Shown piece by piece: positions 1-9,721 of a DNA stretch of 64,000 bases. Source of the stretch: Lentinus brumalis (taxonomy: Eukaryota; Basidiomycota; Agaricomycetes; Polyporales; Polyporaceae); NCBI GenBank assembly GCA_001792895.1, contig MARA01000014.1, positions 434,001 to 498,000 on the forward strand. Direction: 5' to 3'. The notes under the pieces were generated by a model. It was not told where the DNA came from, did no database searches, and saw only the letters and a list, made by a program, of their open reading frames with translations. The translations under genes were made by a program, and so were the position numbers. The first letter of the stretch is position 1; each line of letters opens with the position of its first letter.

Positions 1-1196
1 ATCTTACGCCAATAATCAAGAAATGCCCGTGACTTCCAGCTCCCCAATGCTGACACTACGTCCGGATGTATGCCTCGAAGCAGGAGCTCGGTTGCACCTC
101 CAATACGAAAGCAATGCCCGGAGAGGTTCTCCATACCAGTACTCGACCAAATGGTGTTGCACCTCCGGAGGAACACGTCCTGGGTCATCGGTCTCCACGC
201 TCCTTCTTCCCCATCTTCGAAGGCAAATAGCGGAGCTACCCCTGGGACGGTAGAGTTGATGTTCAAGTGGTGACGCAGCGCAGTTACTGGGTCGAGAAAG
301 CCACTAATCCCCGTGAGTATGATGTCCGCACCTTCCGACGCCGTAGTCTTCGTCCAAGGAATATGGAAGATCGCATACCGTGTTCCATTAGGGATAGAAC
401 GGTAGCCCACCTTGGCACTTCGAGCCACATGCCTGTCCGGCCTGAAGGCCTTGCGTGATGGTATGAGAAGCTCTCCCAGGCGTCGACATCCCCAGAAAGC
501 AGTGGATGCAAGCGCAAAGACCGCCGCATCGAAGGTGTTTGCCAGGTCGAGACCATTGAGCAAGGCTTCCATATGCTCGAGGGTGACTGGTGGACGCTTC
601 GGGAGACTAGGCGGATTGAGTTTCTTTGCCCCTTTCTTCGCATACTTGACCAACATGTCTCCCGACCAACTCGCCCCGTTGACAGCATGGTGAATGCGTA
701 ATCCTGATAACCAGTTCCCCATCGTCTTGTGCTGCACTGTCCCTGCATGCCGCGCAAGAAATGCAGCCAGCAGATACTCCGGCGCCGGCATGCGACCCTC
801 CTCCTGGATCCCTAACTCATCACAGAACTGCGTAAAGCGCAGAAGACCCGCTCCATAATTCTTGGCTGTGTCCGGCTCAAGACCAGCCAGAACAAGCTCG
901 AAGACAGCGTCGGCCCCTTCCTGTGTGATGACACTTGCTATCTTGGTTCTGTACTGCCATCCGGCCGGAGTCCGCCATTTAAGGATGCGATCCTCTGCTA
1001 GAACATGCGGTCTGAGCGGTGAAGGTCGGATTTCATTACCTGCTTTTGGTCGTCGTGGTTTCCGTTGGCGAGAGGGTCGCGGTGAATCAGATAGCCATCT
1101 CCCACCACGCTTGAGAGTGTGCAATCCCTGACTCCCTCCAGCCAACTCCGAGGCACCCGCACGTGCGGGTGCTAAGGTCCTTCCCTCCCTATACAT
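1..1196 (-). CDS. Tyrosine recombinase of DIRS/Ngaro-like element (partial, runs off left edge)
   Basis: This is the enzyme that would integrate the retrotransposon cDNA circle. The minus-strand frame opens at an ATG at 1196 that overlaps the RT-RNase H stop by 8 nt (stop at 1189-1191), and the parts I translated are open to base 1. Visible parts are an N-terminal helical region (RILKWRTPAGWQYRTKIAS), an arginine box (GCRRLGELLIPSRK), then SGHCFRIGGATELLL (H-x-x-R) and GSWKSRAFLDYWRK, whose tyrosine is the likely nucleophile. This matches the R...HxxR...Y arrangement of tyrosine recombinases. No stop was seen in nearly 400 codons, so it may still have been functional when the element landed. 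The C-terminus lies outside the window. Confidence 0.85.
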   Translation of the reverse strand, partial: MYREGRTLAPARAGASELAGGSQGLHTLKRGGRWLSDSPRPSRQRKPRRPKAGNEIRPSPLRPHVLAEDRILKWRTPAGWQYRTKIASVITQEGADAVFELVLAGLEPDTAKNYGAGLLRFTQFCDELGIQEEGRMPAPEYLLAAFLARHAGTVQHKTMGNWLSGLRIHHAVNGASWSGDMLVKYAKKGAKKLNPPSLPKRPPVTLEHMEALLNGLDLANTFDAAVFALASTAFWGCRRLGELLIPSRKAFRPDRHVARSAKVGYRSIPNGTRYAIFHIPWTKTTASEGADIILTGISGFLDPVTALRHHLNINSTVPGVAPLFAFEDGEEGAWRPMTQDVFLRRCNTIWSSTGMENLSGHCFRIGGATELLLRGIHPDVVSALGSWKSRAFLDYWRK

Positions 1197-2239
1197 GTTG
1201 GAGGAAAGGGGAGAGCTCCGAGGGAAGCTCGAAGCCCGAATGAAACCGCACCAACGAAGCGTTCGGTACACCGCGAGATACCGAGTCTGCAACGTTGACA
1301 CTTGTGTTCACATACTCGACCTGAAGCATGATGTTGCAGGCCATGCATATGAGTTCTGTGCGACGGATGGATAAGTTGACCTGGAAGTTGCGGCTCCTAC
1401 CACGCTTCACTGCACCCACAACACCTTCGTTGTCACTCCTGACAAGAACCTTCGCATCCTCCAACCCTATCTCCTCTAGATGTCTCACCATCAACTCAAT
1501 GGCCAGCATTTCTGCCCAGCCAATATCCCGTCCCTCAGACTTCCACTGCATGAGAGGCTGCGCCCATCTCCATGCATCCCAGGCACCATCCATGACAATG
1601 CCAATGCCCCATTCGGTCGACGCATCGACCCATATCCCAAAATCTCGGCAAGGCCCTCGTGGCTTGAGCGACCGCTCGACATCGGGCTTCAGAAGCACCT
1701 CATGCCACCAGCGCAAGTCTGAGACGAGCGACCTCGGAGGATAACGAGACGCGTGCTCATTTGTGAAAGAAGCGATGAAGCCACAGAGGCTCGTGAGGTA
1801 CGCCCGCCCATGAGGATATACGAAAGTGATATGTGACAACGTACCGTTCAACTTCATAGCTGTCTTGAGATCCATTCGGCTCGCCTGAGTATCAACAAGC
1901 TGCAGTGCTTCGCGAACTCTCTCGAGGTACTTCAGACGCTTCTTCTCCGGAAGTGAAACTGTCTTCTTCAGCAAGTTCCACAGAAACCCGAGGTAGATGC
2001 CGATGAACGCATAGTCCGTGGTCTTGATGAGATGCCAAGGGATTCCAAGCCTCAACGCTAACCTGAATATGCATGCAAGGTCATGCCCGTAGACCCACGT
2101 GCCCGGTGTAGGCCCGGGGGCAATCGGTATGCGATAGTTGTTCAGATCGTCTACCCATTTCAGGTTTGGACCCCACTTATACGCATCCAAGATGGCCACG
2201 ATAGCATCCATAACCGCACCTTGCAGTCCTGTCCCTGCG

Positions 2240-2277
2240 TCACGAAAACCTCCCCTTGACATTTAGTACTAAATGGC
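2240..2277 (+). repeat. Left terminal inverted repeat of Plavaka element
   Basis: A 38-bp arm identical to the reverse complement of 4529-4566. It contains the palindrome ATTTAGTACTAAAT at 2261-2274. Confidence 0.9.
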
Positions 2278-2306
2278 TCTAATTCGTTAGATTAGGGATA
2301 ATCTTC

Positions 2307-4327
2307 ATGCAGGAGTCTGATAGTAATAATCGGCTAGGTCCCGGTAACAATGGCACTACAGTGTTACTAATGGAGTCTATTGGTCAGTGTATTATCGCTC
2401 ATCTCGCCAACCTCTTCCACAAGTGCATGTCAACGATCCTCAAGCCGCTTGTCCACGCCGGTATCAAGGGGATCTCGATTGTCAGCGGAGACGGCGTGAC
2501 TCGCCGCGGACACCCGATCTTCGCTGTATACATCGGCGACTATCCCGAGCAGTTACTTGTCACCTGTTGCAAGAACGGCACCTGTCCCAAGTGCGATATC
2601 CCACGAGACGACATGGGCAGTACCACCAATACACGACGAAACCTTCGGGACTTGAAAAAGGTTCTGAATGCACTGGGTGAGGTTGAGAACTCGGCGACCG
2701 CCTTCTCGAAGGCCTGCCGGGAAGCCGGTATCAAGCCCGTGCGACACCCCTTCTGGGTTGACCTACCCTACGTCGATATCTTTCGTTCCATTACCCCCGA
2801 TATACTGCATCAGCTCTACCAAGGGATGGTCAAACATGTACTCGCCTGGATCAAGGCCGCCTACGGCGCTGAAGAACTGGACGCGCGCTGTCGGCGCATT
2901 CCTCCGAACCATCACATCCGCCTCTTCCTCAGGGGTGTGACGAACCTGCAGAGGGTGCCGGGCAAGGCGCATGCCGATATCTGTCGGTTCCTGCTTGGTC
3001 TCGTTGTTGGTCTGCCACTGCGTGACGGGTTTTCTTCTACGCGGCTCATTCGCGCTGTACGCGCAATGCTAGATTTCGTCTACATCGCTCGCTATCCTGC
3101 CCATACCTCCGACACGCTTGCGTTGCTCGAAGATGCCCTCAAACGCTTTCATGCAAACAAGGCCATCTTCGTCGACCTCGGCATACGTACAACCTGGAAA
3201 CTTCCAAAGCTCCACTCCCTCGACCATTACCTCCAGTCCATCAGACTCTTTGGGTCTACCGACAACTACGACAGTCAGTACACAGAGCGACTGCACATTG
3301 ACTTCGCCAAGAATGCATACCGTGCAACGAACCATCGCGACGAATTCCCACAGATGACGGTGTGGTTGGAGCGCCGCGAGAAGATCCTACGGCACGAGGC
3401 GTATGTTCAGTGGCGACTTGAGCAGCTTGTGGATGTGGAAGCCCGCCGTGGGCAACCTCCGTGTGCACGTACGTCGCACGCATCAAGCTCCCATTCTCAA
3501 CATCCCGTAGCTGCTCCTCGCGTACCTGGCACCTCATGCTTACCGACCACTCTCACGCGCATCAAGATGACGAAGTGGCCAACCGTCAAAGCTCTCCGCT
3601 TTGACCACGCTGCGACTCACTACGGAGCTACGTACATTCGCGACGCCTTGGCCCGCTTCATTGTGTCTTATCGCGACCCATCTTTATCCCCTGCCGAGAT
3701 CGAACAAGAGTCGCTACACATCCGCTACGACTTCTCAAGGGTGCCCGTCTACCATCGGGCGAAGTTCCTCCTGGGCGACGCTCAAGGTCTCGGAATCATG
3801 GAGAGTACCCGGGACGCTGTCCATGCGCGCCCTGCACGACGTGATCGCCGAAACAGACACGTCCCTGCCCGCTTCGATACGGTCCTCGTAAACGAGGGTA
3901 CAGGTAGCGCAGTTGGCCTGCAAGGTATGCCTACACTGTGTTTGCGGCGGCCTTGCTTTCTGACATCACTGCAGGTTACCGCGTAGGCCGCATACGACTG
4001 ATATTCAAGCTGCCAAAGAAGGCCTGTCAGCAGCTCCTTCCCGACGTCGTGGCTCCTGGTCACCTCGCTTATGTTGAGTGGTTCACGGCATTCACACAGC
4101 CCAATCGCATCCACGACATGTACAAGATCACGCGATGCCGTGGCAACAACGGAGAAATCCTGGCGAGTGTTGTAGAGGTCAAGAAGTTCCGTCGTAGTTG
4201 TCATTTGATTGCTGCGCAGAATGGTCTGATTCCTCGCGAATGGACCAGCAGCACTGTTCTCGATTCCTCCGAGCACTTCTGGCTCAGTCCCTTCAGTGAT
4301 TTGCACATGTACATGATCGCAGTGTAG
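2307..4327 (+). pseudogene. Plavaka-type transposase, N-terminally truncated, two exons
   Basis: Exon 1 is 2307-3924 and exon 2 is 3975-4327. The 50-nt intron (3925-3974, GTATGC...GCAG) restores the frame as Q-G-Y-R-V-G-R, giving about 656 residues. The order of motifs matches the C-terminal two thirds of Plavaka transposases: IVSGDGVTRRGHP, the Cys motif CCKNGTCPKCDIPRDD, TPDILHQLYQGMVKHVLAWI, TERLHIDFAKNAYRATNHRD, and the tail HFWLSPFSDLHMYMIAV. The N-terminal region that should precede NLFHKCMSTIL is absent and replaced by about 20 unrelated residues after the TIR. The catalytic core is therefore incomplete. The preserved intron and lack of stops suggest the deletion is fairly recent. Confidence 0.8.
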
Positions 4328-4528
4328 ATTATCTCATGATCGTCACAACACATATGTATACAAGCCATGCATCGGCTGATTTGTCTGAGCCTTCGTCAAT
4401 TGTCATGTCATTACCTGAGCAATAGCAACACTGTATCTGCCATGTACCATGATGAGCATGCAGTAGGAGGAATTGGTCGATAACTAGTGACATTTTGCAA
4501 CGCCGTCTGCCAATCTGCGCCATATAGC

Positions 4529-4566
4529 GCCATTTAGTACTAAATGTCAAGGGGAGGTTTTCGTGA
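4529..4566 (-). repeat. Right terminal inverted repeat of Plavaka element
   Basis: A 38-bp arm, the exact inverted copy of 2240-2277. It contains the same 14-bp palindrome. RT sequence of the host retrotransposon resumes immediately after it (VVPFGITS on the minus strand). Confidence 0.9.
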
Positions 4567-4727
4567 CGTGATGTGATCCCAAAGGGTACCACATGGTCAA
4601 TGTAGAACTCGCCTGGCTTGCACTGGATGACAATGTATGCTTTATGCGCCGCACAGACCGGTATGCGACGGAATGCGGCATCAATGTCTAATGAGGCCAT
4701 CTGCGTTCCAGGAGGTGCATTGGCAAT

Positions 4728-5272
4728 CTGACCCAGTCCTGTCAGCTCTCACATGCTTAATACAAACTACCTGAGAGACTACCGAGCAGCAAAGCTCCAG
4801 CTGCATTCCCCACAACCTCTTGGGCTGTTGCATCTGGCACAGCTATGCACCAGCTCCCTCAAAGGAACTATATGACTCGCCCTGAAGGCTTCAATTGCGC
4901 CCGCAACGGCTCGCCCTGAAGGCTCTAACTGCGCCCGTAACGGCTCGCCCTGAAGGCTTTGAGTGCGCCCGAAACGGCTCGCCCTGACGGCTTTGAATGT
5001 GCCCGTGACGGCTCGCCCTGAAGGCTTTGGATTCGCCCGTAACGGCTTGCCCTGAAGGCATTGAATGCGCCCGTAACGGCTCGCCCTGAAGGCCTTGAAT
5101 GTGCCCGTAACGGCTTGTCCGGAAGGCCTTCACGGTGCCCGTAGCGGCTCACAACCCAAAGGGTACTCAAAGCCGGAGACGGCCATACAGAGTATTACAA
5201 TGCCACCATACGAGCATAAAGTTCTGCACAAACCCGACAGCAAATCCGTTAGTCAAAGTGTGAAGTACTCAC
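4728..5272 (-). other. Intron-like 545-nt insert in the retrotransposon RT
   Basis: On the minus strand it begins GTGAGTACTTCAC and ends GAGAGCTGACAGGACTGGGTCAG, so it has a consensus 5' splice site, a branch-like GCTGAC and a CAG acceptor. Removing it joins GCTGAGGTG to ATTGCCAATGCA and restores the conserved RT stretch AAQVAEV-IANAPPGTQMASLD in phase 0. Half of its length is the 34-bp minisatellite. It is either a real spliceosomal intron of the element or a later insertion that happens to be spliceable. Confidence 0.6.
4876..5147. repeat. Minisatellite, 8 tandem copies of 34 bp
   Basis: Eight head-to-tail units of exactly 34 bp, each beginning CTCGCCCTGAAGGCT and ending GCCCGTAACGG with a few substitutions; the last unit is the most diverged. 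8 x 34 = 272 bp fits the interval exactly. Because 34 is not a multiple of three, the reading frame rotates from unit to unit, which argues against coding. There are no spacers, so this is not a CRISPR array. It lies wholly inside the RT intron-like insert. Confidence 0.95.
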
Positions 5273-5720
5273 CACCTCAGCCACTTGCGCTGCAGTACCC
5301 CATTTGGTCGGGAAGTCGTCAGAGTCGATCATGCTATTGACCGACACTCCGTGCTTGTCCTTGAACGAGCAATTTTGTACGAGTCGCCAGCCGCTCTTCG
5401 AGCCCGGTTTCTCCGTGACGGCCAAGGGTGACGTGCGGAAGTGTGTACCCAAGATCCTATGCACCTCCCCCCGGGAGTACGGACCCGTCATATGTCCCAG
5501 TCCGACCTGTTCGTTCACGTAGTCTTGTATGAAGTCGAGATGCTCAATCCCCGCCTTGTGGTTATCCGGCGTGAATGTCTCCGTGAGAGGCTTCATGTCG
5601 CCCAACGGGAACCCATGACGCAAACGCGACGGCAACCTAGAAAACTCCTCCAATAACCCCAGCTCCTTCAACACCGCCTCAAACTCCTCCGCCCGGTACG
5701 GGGTGATAACTCTGTCCCGC

Positions 5721-7130
5721 TCACTGGATGCATTGCTTACTCGCGGCGTGATGACTGGAGGATCCGCAGAACGAGCAGGCATGACCTCCGTCCGAGGCAG
5801 TAGGACATCGGCCTCGCTGACAACCGGCTGGACCCCTGATGTTCCATCGTATGCAGAGTTCACGACCTCCGATCTCTGCTCGCAACTTCCTCTCAGCCCA
5901 GACGGCGTAGACGGGCCGGCCTTTGACTGTCTTGGAGCGCGTGCAATCGTCTGCCTTGTGTCCGCTCGTCCCGCAGATGAGGCAGAGAAGTCCCGCGGAC
6001 CCAGACGACCTGCCTCCTTGAAAGGAACGCGAGCCACTGCCCGCTATGCCTCTGTCGCTCCGGTACCCTGAGCCACCACTTGTAGGCATCCCACGCTCAT
6101 ACGGATGGTAGCGCACTGAAGATGGCCCAGCTCGCTCCTGCAAGCGTTCCATACGCTCGACCGCCTGGTCGCTGCATGCCTGCGTGAGCTCTTGACAATA
6201 CCGTGTCGATCCTACGACGAAAGGCTGGTACTTAGCGTTGACGAAGTATGCCCTCCGTACTGCGATGTCGAACCGCAAGATGCCGGGAAACCTGGTCTTG
6301 AAGTTGGCCTGTCTGCTCAAGAACTCGTAGTGTTGCTTGAACCTCTCGTAGACGTCCTGTTCGCAGACCTCCCGTAGCACCTCAAGGTAGTTCGGCCATG
6401 CGTCGCGCCACTCGTCAGAAGACATGTCATCCTCTGCTGGCCACAGCCTCACATCGACCACGCTCCGCTTCTGACGATCCTTGCTGTGCCAATGCGTCGC
6501 CATCTCCAGTTGCTTAGTACCACGCGCAACCGCTTCCAACGCCTCCGTCGTGCAGAGCGTGAGCGGAAGATGAAACCCCAGCTCTAGCACGGCATGGAGC
6601 TTCGGGTCGGCGTCGACCTGCTTGCGATCGAAGAGGTCCGGTCCTTTGACATCACCGATCCGTCTCGGTACCGTTCCACTGTGTCCCGCTGCACCTCGCC
6701 CATGTCCTCCTGCTGCCGGCTGCGCCGTCACCCCGGTCCACTTCTCCACACACGCCAAGGCACGCTCGAAGAGCTCGGGTCCACAGTCGCTGGCAGATGC
6801 GAGAAGGCGTGCCATCGCATCTGCTGACGAGCTTTGCCTCTGAGCGGGTGTCGGCACCGTAGTAGACTGCGTCTGCGATCCAGCCTGCTCTTGCTCCTGT
6901 TCAATGGGGTCAAGCAAAGGCTCGTCTTCCTCCACATCCTCCTCGCCTTCTTCCCTCCGTTGCGCCCTCTCCTCGTTCCGTGTCGTCCTTGCCTCGTTCT
7001 CCGCTATCCTTCCCGCGGTCGTACTCAGGTCGTTACCCACATTGCGCCCACCTTCCGGGTTTCGGTCCCTGTTCATGTTCCCGTATGGACCGGGCGACCG
7101 TACTCTTCCTTGTGGTTCGCCTTCAGCCAT
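5721..7130 (-). CDS. Gag-like protein of DIRS/Ngaro-like element
   Basis: A 469-residue open frame. The first 110 residues are charged and low complexity (RNEERAQRREEGEEDVEEDE, then Gln/Ser/Thr-rich). Residues about 170-310 form a predicted helical core containing LWPAEDDMSSDEWRDAW. A Gly/Ser/Arg-rich linker precedes cysteine clusters: CLICGTSGHKADDC fits the CCHC knuckle C-x2-C-x4-H-x4-C, followed by CIRWN...GC...C and CSFCGSSSHHAASKQC. This arrangement is typical of Gag proteins of fungal tyrosine-recombinase retrotransposons and implies RNA binding. The RT frame starts inside its 3' end (overlap about 5721-6037). The reading frame is intact, without internal stops. Confidence 0.8.
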   Translation of the reverse strand: MAEGEPQGRVRSPGPYGNMNRDRNPEGGRNVGNDLSTTAGRIAENEARTTRNEERAQRREEGEEDVEEDEPLLDPIEQEQEQAGSQTQSTTVPTPAQRQSSSADAMARLLASASDCGPELFERALACVEKWTGVTAQPAAGGHGRGAAGHSGTVPRRIGDVKGPDLFDRKQVDADPKLHAVLELGFHLPLTLCTTEALEAVARGTKQLEMATHWHSKDRQKRSVVDVRLWPAEDDMSSDEWRDAWPNYLEVLREVCEQDVYERFKQHYEFLSRQANFKTRFPGILRFDIAVRRAYFVNAKYQPFVVGSTRYCQELTQACSDQAVERMERLQERAGPSSVRYHPYERGMPTSGGSGYRSDRGIAGSGSRSFQGGRSSGSAGLLCLICGTSGHKADDCTRSKTVKGRPVYAVWAERKLRAEIGGRELCIRWNIRGPAGCQRGRCPTASDGGHACSFCGSSSHHAASKQCIQ

Positions 7131-7292
7131 AGCGATAGCAAGTATGAATTGATAAGCTCAGATCTTTACAACGAGACGAGAGGCTCCCAACTACGCGTTT
7201 GTGCGCGAGGCGGATGAAGCAAGAAACAAGTAAGTATGCTACAAGCGCTCTCATCCGCCATCCCGCTTAGTAAGCCCTTGTTCGGACTTCGC

Positions 7293-8161
7293 TCACACGT
7301 TCACTCTCTCCGAACTGCAATCTTCGTACTTGTGCAGCGCGCGTTGTGTGCGCTCTTCTAAATCCCTTGTCAACACAAGGGAGGTGTTCAACTCGAAGGT
7401 CGCGTAAGGGTACAAAGAGTATGCGGCGTCGTGTGTGATCACGTTCATCACGCATGCTAGAACATAGTAGACATCCAGTGAGTCGCCCGGCAACACATAT
7501 ACGAGATGAATCACATACTTGAGTGGAAATTGAGGATGGTCTGTAGCGGGGAGTTGTGTAAACAACTAGGAACAATGACCTGAATCTTCCGGGTATCCTC
7601 GTTCCCAAGAGCGTCCTGGACGCGTCTTTCGAAGGTGAACAGAGCATGGATGGCCAAGCCTCCGTCATACCCGTCCCATTCGTCCTCTTGGTCGAGCGCC
7701 TTCACTTGCGCATCGACAGTAGTCCGCTGGTGCGGCGAGGGCTTGTACGTATATCCCTCGATCTCTAGCCAACGCGCAACCTCAGGGACGCTCTTTCCAG
7801 ACCAGACATAGAGATCGAGGTCGGACTCGGGGTAGAAAGACCTGTCGAAGAACTGGAGTGCGAACGATCCGGAGATGATGAGACCGGTGCGCGACATCAG
7901 CGCACGGAAGGCAAGGGGATCGCTGAAGTAGCGGCGGAGCCTCCGGTCAATATTGTACGCACGACTTGCGAAATCCATGGTCGCCTCTCGAACGTCACGA
8001 CACACGCGGGACATACGTGCGAACGAGGCCGAGGGGAGACGGCAGAAGATGTTGTCGTACACCGGATGCCTGGCGAATATCTGCGCCACCGAAGGATTCA
8101 GGATGCCCCGGAAAATCTTCGTCGATACAACACTATCATTGGGGTGTTTCAAGAGCGACAT
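7293..8161 (-). CDS. F-box/nucleotidyltransferase-fold protein, copy 1 (3'-truncated)
   Basis: Exon 1 starts at the ATG at 8161 (MSLLKHPND), chosen because paralogues start at the same place. An F-box-like helical region follows (HPVYDNIFCRLPSASFARMSRVCRDV). Next is the signature GSFALQFFDRSFYPESDLDLYV, which fits the Gly-Ser plus D-x-D pattern of nucleotidyltransferase folds. A short intron leads to exon 2 with the family motif CVMNVITHDAAYSLYPYATFE. Similarity to paralogues stops after ALHKYED and the frame ends eight codons later, about 100 residues short. The break coincides with the inferred end of the DIRS-like element, so the insertion probably removed the original 3' end. Function is unknown; an F-box would suggest an SCF ubiquitin-ligase adaptor. 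Confidence 0.7.
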
Positions 8162-8580
8162 GATGAGGATGTCTATCTGCCAAATATCAGTATGTCGCGG
8201 TATGTACACGTCGCAGCAAATTGCGCCCACCTGATGAGAACGGGCGGTAAAGCGGGAAACCCCTGAGAGTGGAGCCGGAAGTATTTGACTGAGGTTGCTT
8301 GGCTGTGTTTGGTTCCGTAGCAGGATCTAATCCTCATTATGTCAGAGTAACTCCGTTCGCCAAGGCTCCGTAAGTAGGTGCGAGGCGCGGCTGTTGAAAC
8401 TCCTCTACATACCACATGTAGCCCCCAGAACATTATGCAGAGATTGACGTGGGCCACTCACTCTAGCAGCACGAACGAGCATCCCGGCCTGCTCGATAAC
8501 GTGAACAAGGCGATGCGCAATGATATTCAGGCTCACATGGCACAATTTCACAAAGCCTTGCCATGAGGGTATTTTACTCG
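8162..8580. other. Intergenic, between F-box/NTase copies 1 and 2
   Basis: About 420 bp with only short shadow frames. It should contain the promoter of copy 1 and the terminator of copy 2; no clear TATA box or other motif was recognised. Confidence 0.5.
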
Positions 8581-9721
8581 TCACCAATCGCCACAACAAG
8601 TTGGACAACAGCAGTCCCCGTCGTCGTACGCGCTAGGGCGATAGCTTTTCCGAGATTGAATCCCGAGATAGTCCACGATGTACTCGTGACCCCTGTAGTA
8701 ACGCTTCTTGAACCGCCAGCTGCATTCAGCGATGGAAGCTGCGCCTTCCTTGCTCGGCAAGCCGTCCATGCTGAGAGGTATAACCCACGAGTGCTCGTCG
8801 GCCACTCGTCGCTGAAGGTCAGCGACGAACGCGGTAGGATCTTGCTTCGGGTTCGTGGAGAGCAGTGTCGCATCCAGCATGCGGAACCCTCGCGAGGCGT
8901 ACTTCTCCAGCGCTTTCTTCGTGCGGTCTGACGTGTCCTTCGACATCACCAGTGAGCTGTTCAGCTCGAAGGTCGCATACGGGTACAACGAGTAGGCAGC
9001 GTTGTAGGTGATGATGTTCATGACGCACGCTAGCGGAGCAAAGCATCAGCATATAAGGAACGTAAAGCTGGCATGAACATGACCAACACGTACTTGAATG
9101 GAAGTTCAGAATTGTCTGCAGCGGAGAGCGGTGGGTGGGGCTAGGCAGGACGACCTGGACCTTCCGCGTCTCCATACCACGAACTCCCTGGAGCTGCTTC
9201 TCGAACGAGAACACGTCCCCAACGAGCAACCCTCCATTGTAGACTTCAAAAACGCCCTCAGTATGGCGCGCCTTGATCTGGGCGTCGACGGTGGCTCGCT
9301 GCGCCGACGAGGGCTTGAACGTGTAACCCTCCTTCTCCAGCCAGCGCGCGATGTCGAGGACGTCGGTTTGCCCATATACGTAGAGATCGATGTCCGATTC
9401 CGGGTAGAAGGATCGTTCGAAGAATTGAAGTGCGAACGATCCGGAGATGAGCAGGGGCGTGCGAGCCATGAGGGCGCGGAAGGCGAGGGGATCGGAGAAG
9501 TAATGTGCGAGCCTTCGGTTGATGTCGTATGCGCGGGTGGCAAAGTCTATGGTGGCATCCCGCACGTCGCGACACGTGCGGGACATACGGGCGAACGAGG
9601 CGGGGGAGAGACGGGAGAAAATGTTGTCGTACACGGGATGTCTGGCAAACATCTGGGCTACCGTTGGATTGAGGATGCCCTTGCTCGAAGCATCACTGGC
9701 GGATACAGCGTAAAGAGACAT
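8581..9721 (-). CDS. F-box/nucleotidyltransferase-fold protein, copy 2
   Basis: Two exons. Exon 1 (ATG at 9721; an alternative ATG lies at 9736) encodes KGILNPTVAQMFARHPVYDN, the F-box-like stretch RLSPASFARMSRTCRDVRDA and the NTase signature ISGSFALQFFERSFYPESDI followed by DLYV. It ends in ILNFHS at a GTACGT donor. Exon 2 (from about 9031) carries CVMNIITYNAAYSLYPYATFE, then a variable C-terminus with RVADEHSWVIPL. The protein would be about 360 residues, and no membrane or signal segment is seen. It lies about 660 bp downstream of the DUF6535 gene on the same strand. The usual third acidic residue of active NTases is not evident in the RKVQVVLP strand, so catalysis is doubtful. Confidence 0.75.

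Larger units (their letters stand above)
2240..4566 (+). mobile_element. Plavaka (CACTA-superfamily) DNA transposon nested in the retrotransposon RT
   Basis: The ends are a perfect 38-bp terminal inverted repeat: 2240-2277 starts TCACGAAAACCTCCCCTTGA and 4529-4566 is its exact reverse complement. Inside each arm is the 14-bp perfect palindrome ATTTAGTACTAAAT. A 2-bp CG on both sides (2238-2239 and 4567-4568) is a possible target-site duplication, but this is tentative because simple removal leaves the RT one base out of frame. At 2.33 kb it is much shorter than autonomous Plavaka elements; the transposase begins only 30 bp after the left TIR and lacks its N-terminal half. I infer an internally deleted, non-autonomous copy. 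Confidence 0.85.
1189..6037 (-). pseudogene. Reverse transcriptase-RNase H of DIRS/Ngaro-like element, split by Plavaka insertion
   Basis: The polyprotein is in three pieces. Positions 6037-5273 carry the RT N-terminal region (TSPLAVTEKPGSKSGWRLVQ, then DDFPTKWGTAAQVAEV). Positions 4727 to about 4567 carry the palm with motif A (MASLDIDAAFRRIPV) and the start of motif B (VVPFGITS). Positions about 2239-1189 carry the rest of B (GLQGAVMDAI), motif C (KWVDDLNNYR) and RNase H. RNase H residues are visible at DFGIWVDAS, AEMLAIELM, VLVRSDNEG and VADSVSRG. Pieces 1 and 2 join perfectly if 4728-5272 is spliced (E-V/I-A-N-A-P-P-G). Pieces 2 and 3 are separated by a 2.3 kb Plavaka element. The 5' part overlaps Gag in another frame. 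The gene cannot make a full protein now. Confidence 0.85.
1..7320 (-). mobile_element. DIRS/Ngaro-like tyrosine-recombinase retrotransposon, old, 3' end beyond window
   Basis: Read on the minus strand the order is Gag, RT-RNase H, tyrosine recombinase, which is the order of Ngaro/DIRS elements. No integrase or aspartic protease was seen, as expected for elements that use a tyrosine recombinase. The recombinase end runs off the left edge, so the flanking split repeats cannot be tested. The right boundary is not defined by a repeat; I place it near 7.32 kb because the neighbouring F-box/NTase gene loses similarity to its paralogues there. A Plavaka transposon is nested in the RT. The element looks older than the Ngaro copy at 22-27 kb, although Gag and the recombinase still read open. 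Confidence 0.85.

Noticed and set aside
4876..5147. Regular repeats that might look like a CRISPR array
   Set aside because: Units are contiguous 34-mers with no spacers, and the genome is fungal; it is a minisatellite.
4891..5170. Minus-strand frames of 80-81 residues (FRASRYGH-type repeats) as a repeat protein
   Set aside because: They come from reading the 34-bp minisatellite; the period is not a multiple of three and the segment lies in an intron-like insert.
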